From positions 1 through 12,179 of the forward strand of contig CAYZKD010000017.1 in assembly GCA_964479375.1 (NCBI GenBank): DNA of 12,179 bases, given 5' to 3'. The notes below the pieces were generated by a model. It had not been told where the DNA came from. It ran no database searches and saw only the letters and a program-made list of their open reading frames with translations. This stretch comes from CAYXTC01 sp964479375 (GTDB lineage Bacteria; Patescibacteriota; Minisyncoccia; Minisyncoccales; GWA2-38-27). This document shows positions 1 to 6,150 of this stretch, piece by piece. Position 1 is the first letter of the stretch, and each line of letters opens with the position of its first letter. Both the position numbers and the translations under genes were made by a program.

Positions 1-654
1 ATTGTAGTTTCAGCAAGTACAGCAGGTAGAGTTTTAAAAAAGAAAGGTCTGATCGACAAGAAAAAATCAAAGAAAAGAAGTCATGCTGCCAAACGTCCCA
101 GAAAGAGGTTTCCGAGAGGATTTAAGATACATTCAGAGGGTGATATGGTTCAAATGGATACAAAGCACATTACTTTAATTGGTGGCAGAAAGATATATCA
201 ATTTACAGCCATAGATGTTTTAACTAAACGAAGAGTTTTGAAATATTATTCTTCGCTTGCATCGGCAAATGGCGCTGCGTTTCTGCAGCATTGCATAGCC
301 AGATTCCCGTTTGTGATCAGGGACATCCAGACAGATAACGGGCCTGAATTTCTTAAAGATTTTGAAAAATCGTGCAAAGACTTGGACCTGCCCCACTACT
401 TCATTGAGCCAAGACATCCAAAACAAGACACCTATGTTGAAAATTCGCACGGGTCTGATGAAAATGAATTTTACCGGCAAGGAAAAATTGGATGCACCCT
501 GGAGGTTATGCAGAAGAGGCTGGATGAATGGGAATACATTTGGAATTACATTCGGCCGCATGAAGCGTTAGGATACCTTACGCCGAACGAATATTCAAAC
601 AAATACAAAGTCGAGATTTTACCAACTAAAAATGTTATCGTTTTACAGGCCTAG
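1..654 (+). CDS. IS481-like DDE transposase, 5' end missing
   Basis: The reading frame is open from base 1 to the TAG at 652-654, so the N-terminus lies outside the window and the internal ATG at 145 is not the real start. The visible 217 residues hold a basic linker (many Lys/Arg before position 140) followed by an RNase H-like integrase core. The likely catalytic triad is Asp in 'QMDTKH' (codon 157-159), Asp in 'QTDNGPEF' (codon 334-336) and Glu in 'TYVENSHG' (codon 439-441), with 34 residues between the second Asp and the Glu. The text after the Glu ('SHGSDENEFY') and 'RPHEALGYLTP' near the C-terminus are typical of IS481-type transposases, which cut and join DNA ends at the element termini. 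It appears intact as far as seen. IS481 membership is inferred from these motifs; another rve-domain IS family is possible. Confidence 0.85.
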   Translation: MVVSASTAGRVLKKKGLIDKKKSKKRSHAAKRPRKRFPRGFKIHSEGDMVQMDTKHITLIGGRKIYQFTAIDVLTKRRVLKYYSSLASANGAAFLQHCIARFPFVIRDIQTDNGPEFLKDFEKSCKDLDLPHYFIEPRHPKQDTYVENSHGSDENEFYRQGKIGCTLEVMQKRLDEWEYIWNYIRPHEALGYLTPNEYSNKYKVEILPTKNVIVLQA

Positions 655-692
655 GGTGGATACTATCTATCTGAACCTGGACAGAGTTAACA
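655..692 (+). mobile_element. Probable right terminus of the IS481-like element
   Basis: After the transposase stop there are about 38 non-coding bases ending in 'GGACAGAGTTAACA'. Read inward from the outside this begins TGTTAACTCTGTCC. IS481-type elements usually have terminal inverted repeats that begin with TGT, so base 692 is a reasonable end. The left terminus is outside the window, so the inverted repeat and any target-site duplication cannot be confirmed. Confidence 0.45.
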
Positions 693-711
693 CAAAAAAA
701 CAAAAATTCCA

Positions 712-752
712 AAAAATTATAAAATAATTGCGGAGGACGGACCTCCCACAAT
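712..752 (-). terminator. Probable terminator after tRNA-Ala
   Basis: An inverted repeat of AATTG/CAATT plus GGAGG/CCTCC (stem 726-736 with 742-751, loop ACGGA, small C/CA bulge) lies 19 bases beyond the CCA end of tRNA-Ala. On the minus strand it is followed by an A/T-rich run ending in six T (711-716 region). The T-run is not immediately next to the stem, so termination strength is uncertain. Confidence 0.5.
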
Positions 753-770
753 TTAGTGTTGCGAAGATAA

Positions 771-846
771 TGGTGGACCCAGGGAGATTTGAACTCCCGA
801 CCTCCTCGCTGCCAGCGAGGCGCTCTGCCAGCTGAGCTATGGGCCC
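771..846 (-). tRNA. tRNA-Ala (anticodon GGC)
   Basis: The minus strand folds into a complete 76-nt cloverleaf. The acceptor is GGGCCCA with TGGGTCC and A73; the D arm is GCTC/GAGC; the anticodon arm is CCTCG-CTGGCAG-CGAGG with GGC at positions 34-36; the T arm is GGGAG-TTCAAAT-CTCCC. The G3:U70 pair, the main identity element for alanyl-tRNA synthetase, is present. The 3' CCA is encoded (771-773). The first 10 nt are shared with the 3' end of the upstream frameshifted HTH gene, whose TAG stop is tRNA positions 8-10. I see no convincing promoter of its own; it may depend on transcription from upstream. Confidence 0.96.
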
Positions 847-1510
847 CTATAAATTATTTTGGGAATTTGAATTAGTTCTATAAAAGTGTCAGCCGAGAAA
901 TAAATAATACAACATACTTCCTTGTAGTCTTTTTTTCTTGAAATTTTGCCCTTGGTCCTAGGATCAACCCTGCTTTTATGAAACTGCGTTAAGGAAATTC
1001 CCGTAACTTTTGACCAAAAACGTTCTAAATTTTTAATATCTTGATCTGCACGGAACTGAAGGGTGCAACGAAATTTACTCTCATCAATCTTATAACAATA
1101 TCGGAGTAGGTTGAGGAATAAAGATATTATAAAGGGATCAGGATTACCGAAACGAAGAGAACCATTTTGTGTCTTTGCTCCCTCCCTTAAGTAAAGCGCT
1201 GCCAACACAGTTTTTGCAACATCTCTATTTTTTAATATTTTAGAAAGATGTTTGTTTTTCCCCCAAATTGTCTGGAGATGTTCTCTTCTTCTGATTTGGT
1301 TAACAATCCTCGCGGCTTCTCTTCCTTCCCAGTATTATCTACCGTTAGTTTCCGTATTTTCTCATAGTAACCCTTCGGTAGATTGACGTGCCGACACCAA
1401 AACGAGAGAGTGCTTTTGGGAATAGGGATTTTTAGCGCCTTCTGAATCTCAGAATATGTTTTCCCTTGTTTTCTAAGGTTTTGTACTTTTTCTCTCAAAT
1501 TTCCCTTCAT
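837..1510 (-). pseudogene. HTH-domain protein, broken by a single frameshift
   Basis: Two minus-strand frames join into one protein of about 224 residues. The first (ATG at 1510) carries an N-terminal helix-turn-helix: 'RKQGKTYSEIQKAL' then 'PKSTLSFWCRHV'. Near 1334-1336 the sense moves into another frame, which continues 'YWEGREAARIVNQ', then 'LAALYLREGAKT', 'SLRFGNPDPFI', 'FRCTLQFRADQD', 'WSKVTGISLTQF' and a C-terminus 'IYRGP'. The unbroken family is familiar from Parcubacteria as an uncharacterised HTH protein. Its second half (an Ala-Leu-Tyr-x-x-Glu-Gly core, then Asn-x-Asp and a helix) faintly recalls a LAGLIDADG-type fold, which is speculative. One missing base explains the break, and there is no slippery site suggesting programmed frameshifting. 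A sequencing error is the main alternative. The last 10 bases overlap tRNA-Ala. Confidence 0.8.
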
Positions 1511-1515
1511 AAATT

Positions 1516-1544
1516 ATTGTACCCGAGAACTACTTACTGTTCAA
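1516..1544 (-). promoter_or_regulatory. Sigma-70-type promoter of the HTH gene, probably leaderless
   Basis: TTGAAC (1539-1544) and TACAAT (1516-1521) are separated by exactly 17 bases. Only five bases lie between the -10 box and the ATG at 1510, so the expected +1 falls on or beside the A of the start codon. There is no Shine-Dalgarno site. Confidence 0.7.
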
Positions 1545-1550
1545 GGAAGA

Positions 1551-1593
1551 AAAAATGAAGGAGTAGTGTTGATTTTTTTACCAACACCACTCC
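1551..1593 (-). terminator. Intrinsic terminator of the acyltransferase gene
   Basis: A 12-bp stem (1582-1593 with 1560-1571, one G-T pair) and a 10-base loop are followed on the minus strand by TTCATTTTTTC. The 5' arm of the stem includes the final codons of the acyltransferase, and the TAA stop lies in the loop. Confidence 0.85.
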
Positions 1594-2294
1594 TCCTGAT
1601 CTGCTGTTTTAAGGAGAAGATCTGTCAGTTTATTCGTCAGAACTTCTTCATTTTCTGAAATGTCTAGCCGGACAACCTCGCCAATATTTACTTTTATCCG
1701 CTCTCTGAAATCGGGCCAGCTGAACAGCTTTTCCCGGGTTCCTGGCATAAACCTGTCTGTCCCCTCCACCCAGATGGGAAGAACATCAGGATTATACTTT
1801 TTCAGAAGCCAAGTGGCCCCTCTTCGCAGATTTCTTACTCTTTTACCTGTCTTGCTGTAAGTAAAATCATTACCCTTAAAGGTTCTTCCGCCCTCTGGAT
1901 AATAGATTATTATCTTATGAGAGTTAAACACCCCCTTAATTTTATTCGAAGAACTTACAGAAAAGCCAGTTTCTCTGTCAATTGAAATGAGAACAGGTCT
2001 CATCCAGAAAAAGTACCAAGGCTCGTAAAAATTCCTCTTGTCGGGCACACTAAAAGGTATGTGCCTGAAAGGATGGAAGAGATAGTACTTAAAAAAAAGG
2101 ATGGGGATTAAAAAGGTCTCAAAAATAGCCGGATGGTTAGAAACCACCAGCAAACCGCTATTGGGCCTGGGAATTCTTTCTTCGCCCCACACCTTTATGA
2201 TTCCAAGAATGCGAGCAATCAGAAACAAAATTCCCATAAAAACTCCTGCGGGATAAGTAAACAAGACAAACACAATCTTCTCTTTTTTTGTCAT
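1578..2294 (-). CDS. PlsC-like 1-acylglycerol-phosphate acyltransferase family protein
   Basis: A 238-aa protein of the LPLAT/PlsC family, which transfers acyl chains to lysophospholipids (typically lysophosphatidate to phosphatidate) at the inner face of the membrane. A hydrophobic N-terminal segment (about 8-33) should anchor it. Acyltransferase blocks are visible in order: 'VSNHPAIFET' (about 51-60), 'ISIDRETG' (about 103-110), 'YPEGGRTF' (132-139) and 'LPIWVEGTD' (172-180). The catalytic His is H54, but the partner acidic residue of the NHx4D motif is Glu (E59). The ATG at 2294 follows AAAAGGAGAAAGAC, a strong Shine-Dalgarno site at good spacing. The gene has its own promoter and terminator and so is probably monocistronic. 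Family assignment is firm; the exact acceptor is not. Many CPR bacteria lack full phospholipid synthesis and may remodel scavenged lipids, which would be an inference here. Confidence 0.85.
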   Translation of the reverse strand: MTKKEKIVFVLFTYPAGVFMGILFLIARILGIIKVWGEERIPRPNSGLLVVSNHPAIFETFLIPILFFKYYLFHPFRHIPFSVPDKRNFYEPWYFFWMRPVLISIDRETGFSVSSSNKIKGVFNSHKIIIYYPEGGRTFKGNDFTYSKTGKRVRNLRRGATWLLKKYNPDVLPIWVEGTDRFMPGTREKLFSWPDFRERIKVNIGEVVRLDISENEEVLTNKLTDLLLKTADQEEWCW

Positions 2295-2324
2295 GTCTTT
2301 CTCCTTTTAAAAGAACTTTTCTTA

Positions 2325-2353
2325 AATATACTTCATTTTTCGGATAATTTCAA
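2325..2353 (-). promoter_or_regulatory. Sigma-70-type promoter of the acyltransferase gene
   Basis: TTGAAA (2348-2353) and TATATT (2325-2330) are separated by 17 bases. The predicted +1 near 2318 gives a leader of about 24 nt containing the GGAG Shine-Dalgarno site. The -35 box touches the T-tract of the preceding terminator, so the upstream gene ends and this one starts within a few bases. Confidence 0.7.
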
Positions 2354-2383
2354 GAAAAAAGGCTAGATATTCATTATCTAGCC
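2351..2383 (-). terminator. Intrinsic terminator of the DUF1874-like gene
   Basis: A perfect 9-bp stem, GGCTAGATA (minus, 2383-2375) with TATCTAGCC (2369-2361), and a 5-base loop are followed at once by TTTTTT on the minus strand (2355-2360). It lies 10 bases past the stop of the gene. Confidence 0.92.
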
Positions 2384-2393
2384 CTGTTTTTTG

Positions 2394-2765
2394 TTAATAT
2401 TGCGCTTCTTCTACATTTACGAGATCCAGCATAGTAAACCGGAAGTTGGCCTGAAGGGCCTGTGCCCTGGTATATGACCTGTCACCATCTGGCAGAGCCG
2501 GCAGATTTCCTACCTGGAAAACAACAAGTGAGTCCCCTGCTTTAAGCGTGAACTTGGGAGGATCGTCTTGGGTCGGTATAACGATTCCAAAAAGCGTCTC
2601 AAGTACTTTTAATACGGAATGGTAATGATGCCCGAAAGAAAAAATAGTCTTGTCTCCCCCCTCAACAAATTCCTTCATCTCAGCCGGAGTTAGATCTTTC
2701 TTCCAGACAGTAAATTTTCCGGAAGGAAACATGCCACTTGCCAATTTAGGAGCGCAACATTTCAT
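2394..2765 (-). CDS. DUF1874 / STIV-B116-like (AcrIII-1-like) protein
   Basis: A 123-aa protein resembling the STIV B116 / DUF1874 family. The conserved order is a start strand 'GKFTVWKKDLTPAEMKEF' (17-34), then 'IFSFGHHYHS' (41-50), a helix ending 'LETLFGIVIP' (55-64), the strand block 'LKAGDSLVVFQV' (74-85) and 'LPDGDRSYTRAQ' (91-102). In viral AcrIII-1 ring nucleases of this family, a His in a Ser-x-Gly-His motif (His47 in SIRV1 gp29) and a Glu near the Leu-x-x-Gly turn are catalytic in cyclic tetra-adenylate cleavage. Here H46 is kept and D93 is at the acidic position. The start at 2765 is chosen because AAAGGAGACAAG precedes that ATG. An upstream TTG at 2840 falls in the promoter -35 box. 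The gene is monocistronic with strong signals. Fold assignment is probable; ring-nuclease activity is only a hypothesis, since no CRISPR system is visible. Confidence 0.7.
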   Translation of the reverse strand: MKCCAPKLASGMFPSGKFTVWKKDLTPAEMKEFVEGGDKTIFSFGHHYHSVLKVLETLFGIVIPTQDDPPKFTLKAGDSLVVFQVGNLPALPDGDRSYTRAQALQANFRFTMLDLVNVEEAQY

Positions 2766-2811
2766 CTTGTCTCCTTTCTTCTGACGATTTTTAAGGTTCT
2801 TGTGTTGTTCT

Positions 2812-2840
2812 ATTATGCCTTTCTTTGTTAAGTCTGTCAA
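2812..2840 (-). promoter_or_regulatory. Near-consensus promoter of the DUF1874-like gene
   Basis: TTGACA (2835-2840) and CATAAT (2812-2817) are separated by exactly 17 bases. Expected +1 is about 2805, giving a leader of roughly 40 nt that ends in a strong Shine-Dalgarno site, AAAGGAGACAAG, before the ATG at 2765. The perfect -35 predicts constitutive, fairly strong expression. Confidence 0.85.
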
Positions 2841-3025
2841 TATGTTATATATATCTACATCATTCTGGACTTTTGAAAATTTAGTGCCCGTTACACATAA
2901 CTCTATTTTAAGAAATCATTGCAAGCAACGGCAAATCCCTTTATTCTAAATCTAATTCGTATGATTTTCATTACAACACTCTAAACTCCCGTAAAATCCA
3001 GAATGTGTTTGAACTTATGAAAATG

Positions 3026-3096
3026 TGCCCCCACTAGGACTCGAACCTAGACTAATAGCTTAAAAGGCTACTACTCTGCCATTGAGTTATGGGGGC
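3026..3096 (-). tRNA. tRNA-Lys (anticodon TTT)
   Basis: A complete 71-nt cloverleaf (without CCA): acceptor GCCCCCA/TGGGGGC with A73; D arm ACTC/GAGT; anticodon arm GTAGC-CTTTTAA-GCTAT with TTT at 34-36 and a G27-U43 wobble; T arm CTAGG-TTCGAGT-CCTAG. The next bases are CAT, so CCA is not encoded, unlike tRNA-Ala in the same window. It starts 3 nt after the dnaJ stop, with no terminator or promoter between, so it is probably released from the heat-shock operon transcript. Confidence 0.96.
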
Positions 3097-3099
3097 GAA

Positions 3100-4188
3100 T
3101 TATAGTCCTTGTTTCTTAAGTTCTTCTAAAAGGTCCTTTTGTTTTTTATTGATTTTCTTAGGCGTTTCTATCTTCATCTTTACATAAAGATCTCCCCTTC
3201 CATAACCTGAAAAATGAGGAATTCCCTTTCCTGATAATCTGAACACTCTTCCGGAAGAAGTCCCTTTAGGAATTTTTAAATCAATATTTTTCCCATCCAG
3301 AGTGGTAATTTCTATTTTCCCGCCCAATGTGGCTTTGGAAAAGGGAATGCTACAAACAGCATAGAAATCATCTCCCCTCCTGTCAAATTCAGGATGACTC
3401 TTAACCAAGATTCTAATATAGAGATCTCCTGGCTTTCCTCCTCTTTTACCCGCCCCTCCCTTTCCTTCTATTTTTATCAACTGGTTGTTATCTACTCCAG
3501 AAGGAATAAAGAAACTAATCTTTTCTTCTTCTTTTATTCTCCCCTCTCCTTTGCAGACATTACAGGGCTTTTCCGGGATCTTACCTTCTCCATGGCATTC
3601 AGGACAAATAGACCATTGGGTAAAAGATCCCAGAAAGCTTCTTCTGATTCTCTGAACCTGACCCGTTCCCCTGCAGGCGTAGCACTCGTTAACCTTGCTC
3701 CCGGGCTCGGCCCCCGCGCCTCGGCATCTTTTGCATTGAGTAAACTTCTTTAAATTAATCTCTTTATTAACCCCTGTCAATACATCTTTCAAGGAAATCC
3801 AGACATCCACTCTAATGTCTTCCCCCTTATTTGGATCCTGCCTTTTCCCTTTTCCAAATCCAAAGATCTCTCCAAAAATATCCCCCAATCCTTCATCCCC
3901 AAAATCAAAGTTAATATCGGGCTCTCCTTGGTTGAAATTGGACCAAAACCAGTTAGCATCTCCTCCCTGATTAGAAGCGCCTTCAAAGGTTTGGCCGAAT
4001 CGGTCATACTGGGCTCTTTTCTGGTCGTCAGAAAGTACCCGATAGGCCTCATTTATCTCCTTAAAGGTCTTAGCATCCCCTCCTTTGTGAGGGTGATGCT
4101 TATGGGCTAACCGGTGAAATGCTTTCTTGATTTCTTCCTTAGAGGCGCCTTGTGCAACGCCTAAAATCTTGTAGTAGTCTTTGGCCAT
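3100..4188 (-). CDS. dnaJ: Chaperone protein DnaJ with HPH in place of HPD
   Basis: Hsp40 co-chaperone that hands clients to DnaK and triggers its ATPase; 362 aa, near the usual length for class A DnaJ. Order of parts: J-domain (about 4-65, 'DYYKILGV' to 'YDRFG'), a Gly/Phe- and Asp-rich linker (about 69-118), a zinc-binding domain with four CxxCxGxG repeats (starting C152, C169, C195 and C209), and the C-terminal substrate-binding/dimer domain ending 'LLEELKKQGL'. The J-domain loop that should read His-Pro-Asp reads His-Pro-His (residues 32-34; codon CAC at 4087-4089, one base from GAC). It starts 6 nt after the dnaK stop; AGGAAAAG at the dnaK 3' end may serve as a weak Shine-Dalgarno site. 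Identity is certain; whether it stimulates DnaK normally is open. Confidence 0.97.
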   Translation of the reverse strand: MAKDYYKILGVAQGASKEEIKKAFHRLAHKHHPHKGGDAKTFKEINEAYRVLSDDQKRAQYDRFGQTFEGASNQGGDANWFWSNFNQGEPDINFDFGDEGLGDIFGEIFGFGKGKRQDPNKGEDIRVDVWISLKDVLTGVNKEINLKKFTQCKRCRGAGAEPGSKVNECYACRGTGQVQRIRRSFLGSFTQWSICPECHGEGKIPEKPCNVCKGEGRIKEEEKISFFIPSGVDNNQLIKIEGKGGAGKRGGKPGDLYIRILVKSHPEFDRRGDDFYAVCSIPFSKATLGGKIEITTLDGKNIDLKIPKGTSSGRVFRLSGKGIPHFSGYGRGDLYVKMKIETPKKINKKQKDLLEELKKQGL

Positions 4189-4194
4189 AAATCT

Positions 4195-6093
4195 TTACTT
4201 TTCCTGATAGTCCCCCTCTTCGGGCTTTCCGTCATCATTCTTCTTGTCTTGATCTTTTTCCTGCTGGTCCTGTCCTTCCTGATTGGCTTTATAGAGATCT
4301 GCTCCCGCTTTCTGAATTACTGCAGACAACTCAGAGGTTTTGTTTTTAATCTCCTCTATATTATCACCATCTTTCACTTTTTTCAATTCCTCTATTTTAT
4401 CTTCTATCTCTTTCTTTTTACTCTCCTCTATTTTGCCTCCTACGTCCCTAAGAGTTTTTTCTGTAGTATAAATCATGGTGTCTGCTGCGTTCCTGACCTC
4501 AATAACCTCTTTTTTATTTTTGTCCTCTTCTGCATGAACTTCTGCCTCCTTTTTAACTTTTTCTATCTCCTCCTCTGACATGCCAATAGATCCCTCTATC
4601 TTAATTGACTGGCTTTTGCCCGAAGCCTTATCTTTGGCCGAAACATTCAAAATACCATTTTCATCGATATCAAAAGTCACCTCGATCTGGGGAGCTCCCC
4701 TTGGCGCGGGAGGAATGCCGTCTAGAATGAACTTGCCCAAGCTCTTATTGTCTTTGGCCATAGGTCTTTCGCCCTGCAGAACATGAACCTCTACTGAAGT
4801 CTGGCTGTCTGCTGCTGTAGAAAAAACCTGCTTTTTCTCTGTAGGATAAGTTGTATTCTTGGGAATAAGAATGGTATTTACTCCTCCAAGGGTTTCAATC
4901 CCCAAAGAAAGAGGCGTAGCGTCCAACAAGAGCACTTCCTTGGCATCTCCTTTAAGAATTGCACCCTGAATGGCAGCCCCTACTGCCACCACCTCATCAG
5001 GATTAATGGAGGTGTTGGGCTCTTTGCCTCCGACTATCTTTTTTACTGACTCCTGAATAGCAGGCATCCTTGTCTGCCCCCCCACCAGAACAATCTCTTC
5101 AATGTCTTTGGCTTCAAGGTTCGCCTCCTTTAGGGTTTGCTTCACAAGATTGCTGGCCTTTTCTATGTAATCTGAGACCAGATTTTCAAACTCGGGTCTG
5201 GTTAGTTTGTGCTCTAGGTGTTTGGGTCCCGATGCGTCTGAGGTTATAAAAGGAAGATTTATGGTTGTCTCTTGGGCAGTGGATAACTCTATTTTGGCCT
5301 TTTCTGAAGCCTCTTTGATTCTCTGAAGGGCCAATTGATCTTGGGATAAATCAATACCTTGATCTTTCTTGAACTTATCCACCAGCCAATCCATTATCTT
5401 TCTGTCAAAGTCCTCACCTCCCAAGTGGCTGTCTCCTCCAACGCCCACTACTTGAACAGTGTCTGGATCTTTCTGGACATCAAGAATGGAAATGTCAAAA
5501 GTGCCCCCTCCAAAGTCGTAAACCAGAATCTGCTGATTATCTTTCTTAGTCAGTCCGTAAGCCAAAGCTGCAGCTGTGGGTTCGTTAAGAACCATTTTTA
5601 CATTTAATCCCGCAATCTCTCCTGCCACGCGAGTGGCTTTTCTTTGGGAATCGTCAAAATAGGCAGGACAAGTGATGATTACGCCCTCAATCTTTTCATT
5701 TAAGCGCTTTTCAGCATCCGTTTTCATCTTCTGCAATACCATTGCAGAAATCTCAGGGGGCTTATACCATTTATCTTCCATTTTTACCTCGACACCCCCG
5801 TCTTTTGCCTCTCTCATATTATAAGGAAGAACCTTTTTGTCTTCTTTCGCCTGAGAATCGGAAAATCTTCTTCCTATTAATCTTTTAATTGCGAAAATAG
5901 TGTTCTCGGGGTTTGTTATCTGCTGCCTTCTGGCCAGCACTCCAACCACTCTTTCTCCATTTTTATTTACAGCAACAACAGAGGGGGTGGTTCTATTTCC
6001 CTCTTCGTTTTCAATAACCTTAGGTTCCCCACTTTCCATAACAGCCATTGCTGAAAATGTGGTACCCAAATCAATACCTAATATTTTTCCCAT
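4195..6093 (-). CDS. dnaK: Chaperone protein DnaK (Hsp70)
   Basis: ATP-driven Hsp70 chaperone, 632 aa from the chosen ATG (normal length). The nucleotide-binding domain shows 'GIDLGTT' (6-12), 'VYDFGGGTFDISIL' (191-204) and 'IVLVGGQTRMP' (334-344). The interdomain linker is 'VLLLD' (387-391). The substrate-binding domain includes 'TPLSLGIETLGG', and a charged, Gln/Asp/Lys/Glu-rich tail ends 'EEGDYQEK'. The start at 6093 is preferred because the protein then begins 'MGKILGIDLGTT', the family norm. An in-frame GTG at 6132 would add 13 residues encoded inside a hairpin. No Shine-Dalgarno site precedes the ATG. It is fourth in the hrcA-grpE-hsp20-dnaK-dnaJ operon, so it should respond to HrcA/CIRCE. 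ATP turnover is expected to be stimulated by the adjacent DnaJ and nucleotide exchange by GrpE. Confidence 0.98.
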   Translation of the reverse strand: MGKILGIDLGTTFSAMAVMESGEPKVIENEEGNRTTPSVVAVNKNGERVVGVLARRQQITNPENTIFAIKRLIGRRFSDSQAKEDKKVLPYNMREAKDGGVEVKMEDKWYKPPEISAMVLQKMKTDAEKRLNEKIEGVIITCPAYFDDSQRKATRVAGEIAGLNVKMVLNEPTAAALAYGLTKKDNQQILVYDFGGGTFDISILDVQKDPDTVQVVGVGGDSHLGGEDFDRKIMDWLVDKFKKDQGIDLSQDQLALQRIKEASEKAKIELSTAQETTINLPFITSDASGPKHLEHKLTRPEFENLVSDYIEKASNLVKQTLKEANLEAKDIEEIVLVGGQTRMPAIQESVKKIVGGKEPNTSINPDEVVAVGAAIQGAILKGDAKEVLLLDATPLSLGIETLGGVNTILIPKNTTYPTEKKQVFSTAADSQTSVEVHVLQGERPMAKDNKSLGKFILDGIPPAPRGAPQIEVTFDIDENGILNVSAKDKASGKSQSIKIEGSIGMSEEEIEKVKKEAEVHAEEDKNKKEVIEVRNAADTMIYTTEKTLRDVGGKIEESKKKEIEDKIEELKKVKDGDNIEEIKNKTSELSAVIQKAGADLYKANQEGQDQQEKDQDKKNDDGKPEEGDYQEK

Positions 6094-6104
6094 TTTATCG
6101 GACA

Positions 6105-6144
6105 AGCCCGCAGATTTAATGCAGAAAAGCACTATCTGCGGGCT
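6105..6144 (-). promoter_or_regulatory. Strong stem-loop between hsp20 and dnaK
   Basis: An 11-bp perfect, GC-rich stem (AGCCCGCAGAT with ATCTGCGGGCT; 6134-6144 and 6105-6115) encloses an 18-base loop that holds a further TGC/GCA pairing. It ends 11 bases before the dnaK ATG. No T-run follows on the minus strand, so it is not a standard terminator. It could be an mRNA-processing or stability element that sets the dnaK:hsp20 ratio, or control dnaK translation. Function is inferred. Confidence 0.75.
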
Positions 6145-6150
6145 AAAAAA

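Noticed and set aside
837..1208. Separate 123-aa gene starting at GTG 1208
   Set aside because: Family-like sequence continues upstream in the same frame to about 1334 and joins the HTH frame; it is the second half of one frameshifted gene.
2766..2840. Longer N-terminus of the DUF1874-like protein from TTG at 2840
   Set aside because: This start lies in the TTGACA -35 box, so it would not be transcribed; a strong Shine-Dalgarno site marks the ATG at 2765.
2903..2971. 22-aa minus-strand ORF in the spacer between tRNA-Lys and the DUF1874-like gene
   Set aside because: No Shine-Dalgarno site, promoter or recognisable sequence; the spacer 2841-3025 otherwise shows nothing clear.
4249..4578. Plus-strand ORF opposite dnaK
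   Set aside because: A shadow frame of the Lys/Glu-rich dnaK tail, giving a low-complexity Phe/Leu-rich translation.
6094..6132. GTG start for dnaK adding 13 residues
   Set aside because: The extra codons fall inside the hairpin and the family N-terminus is reached exactly at the ATG at 6093.
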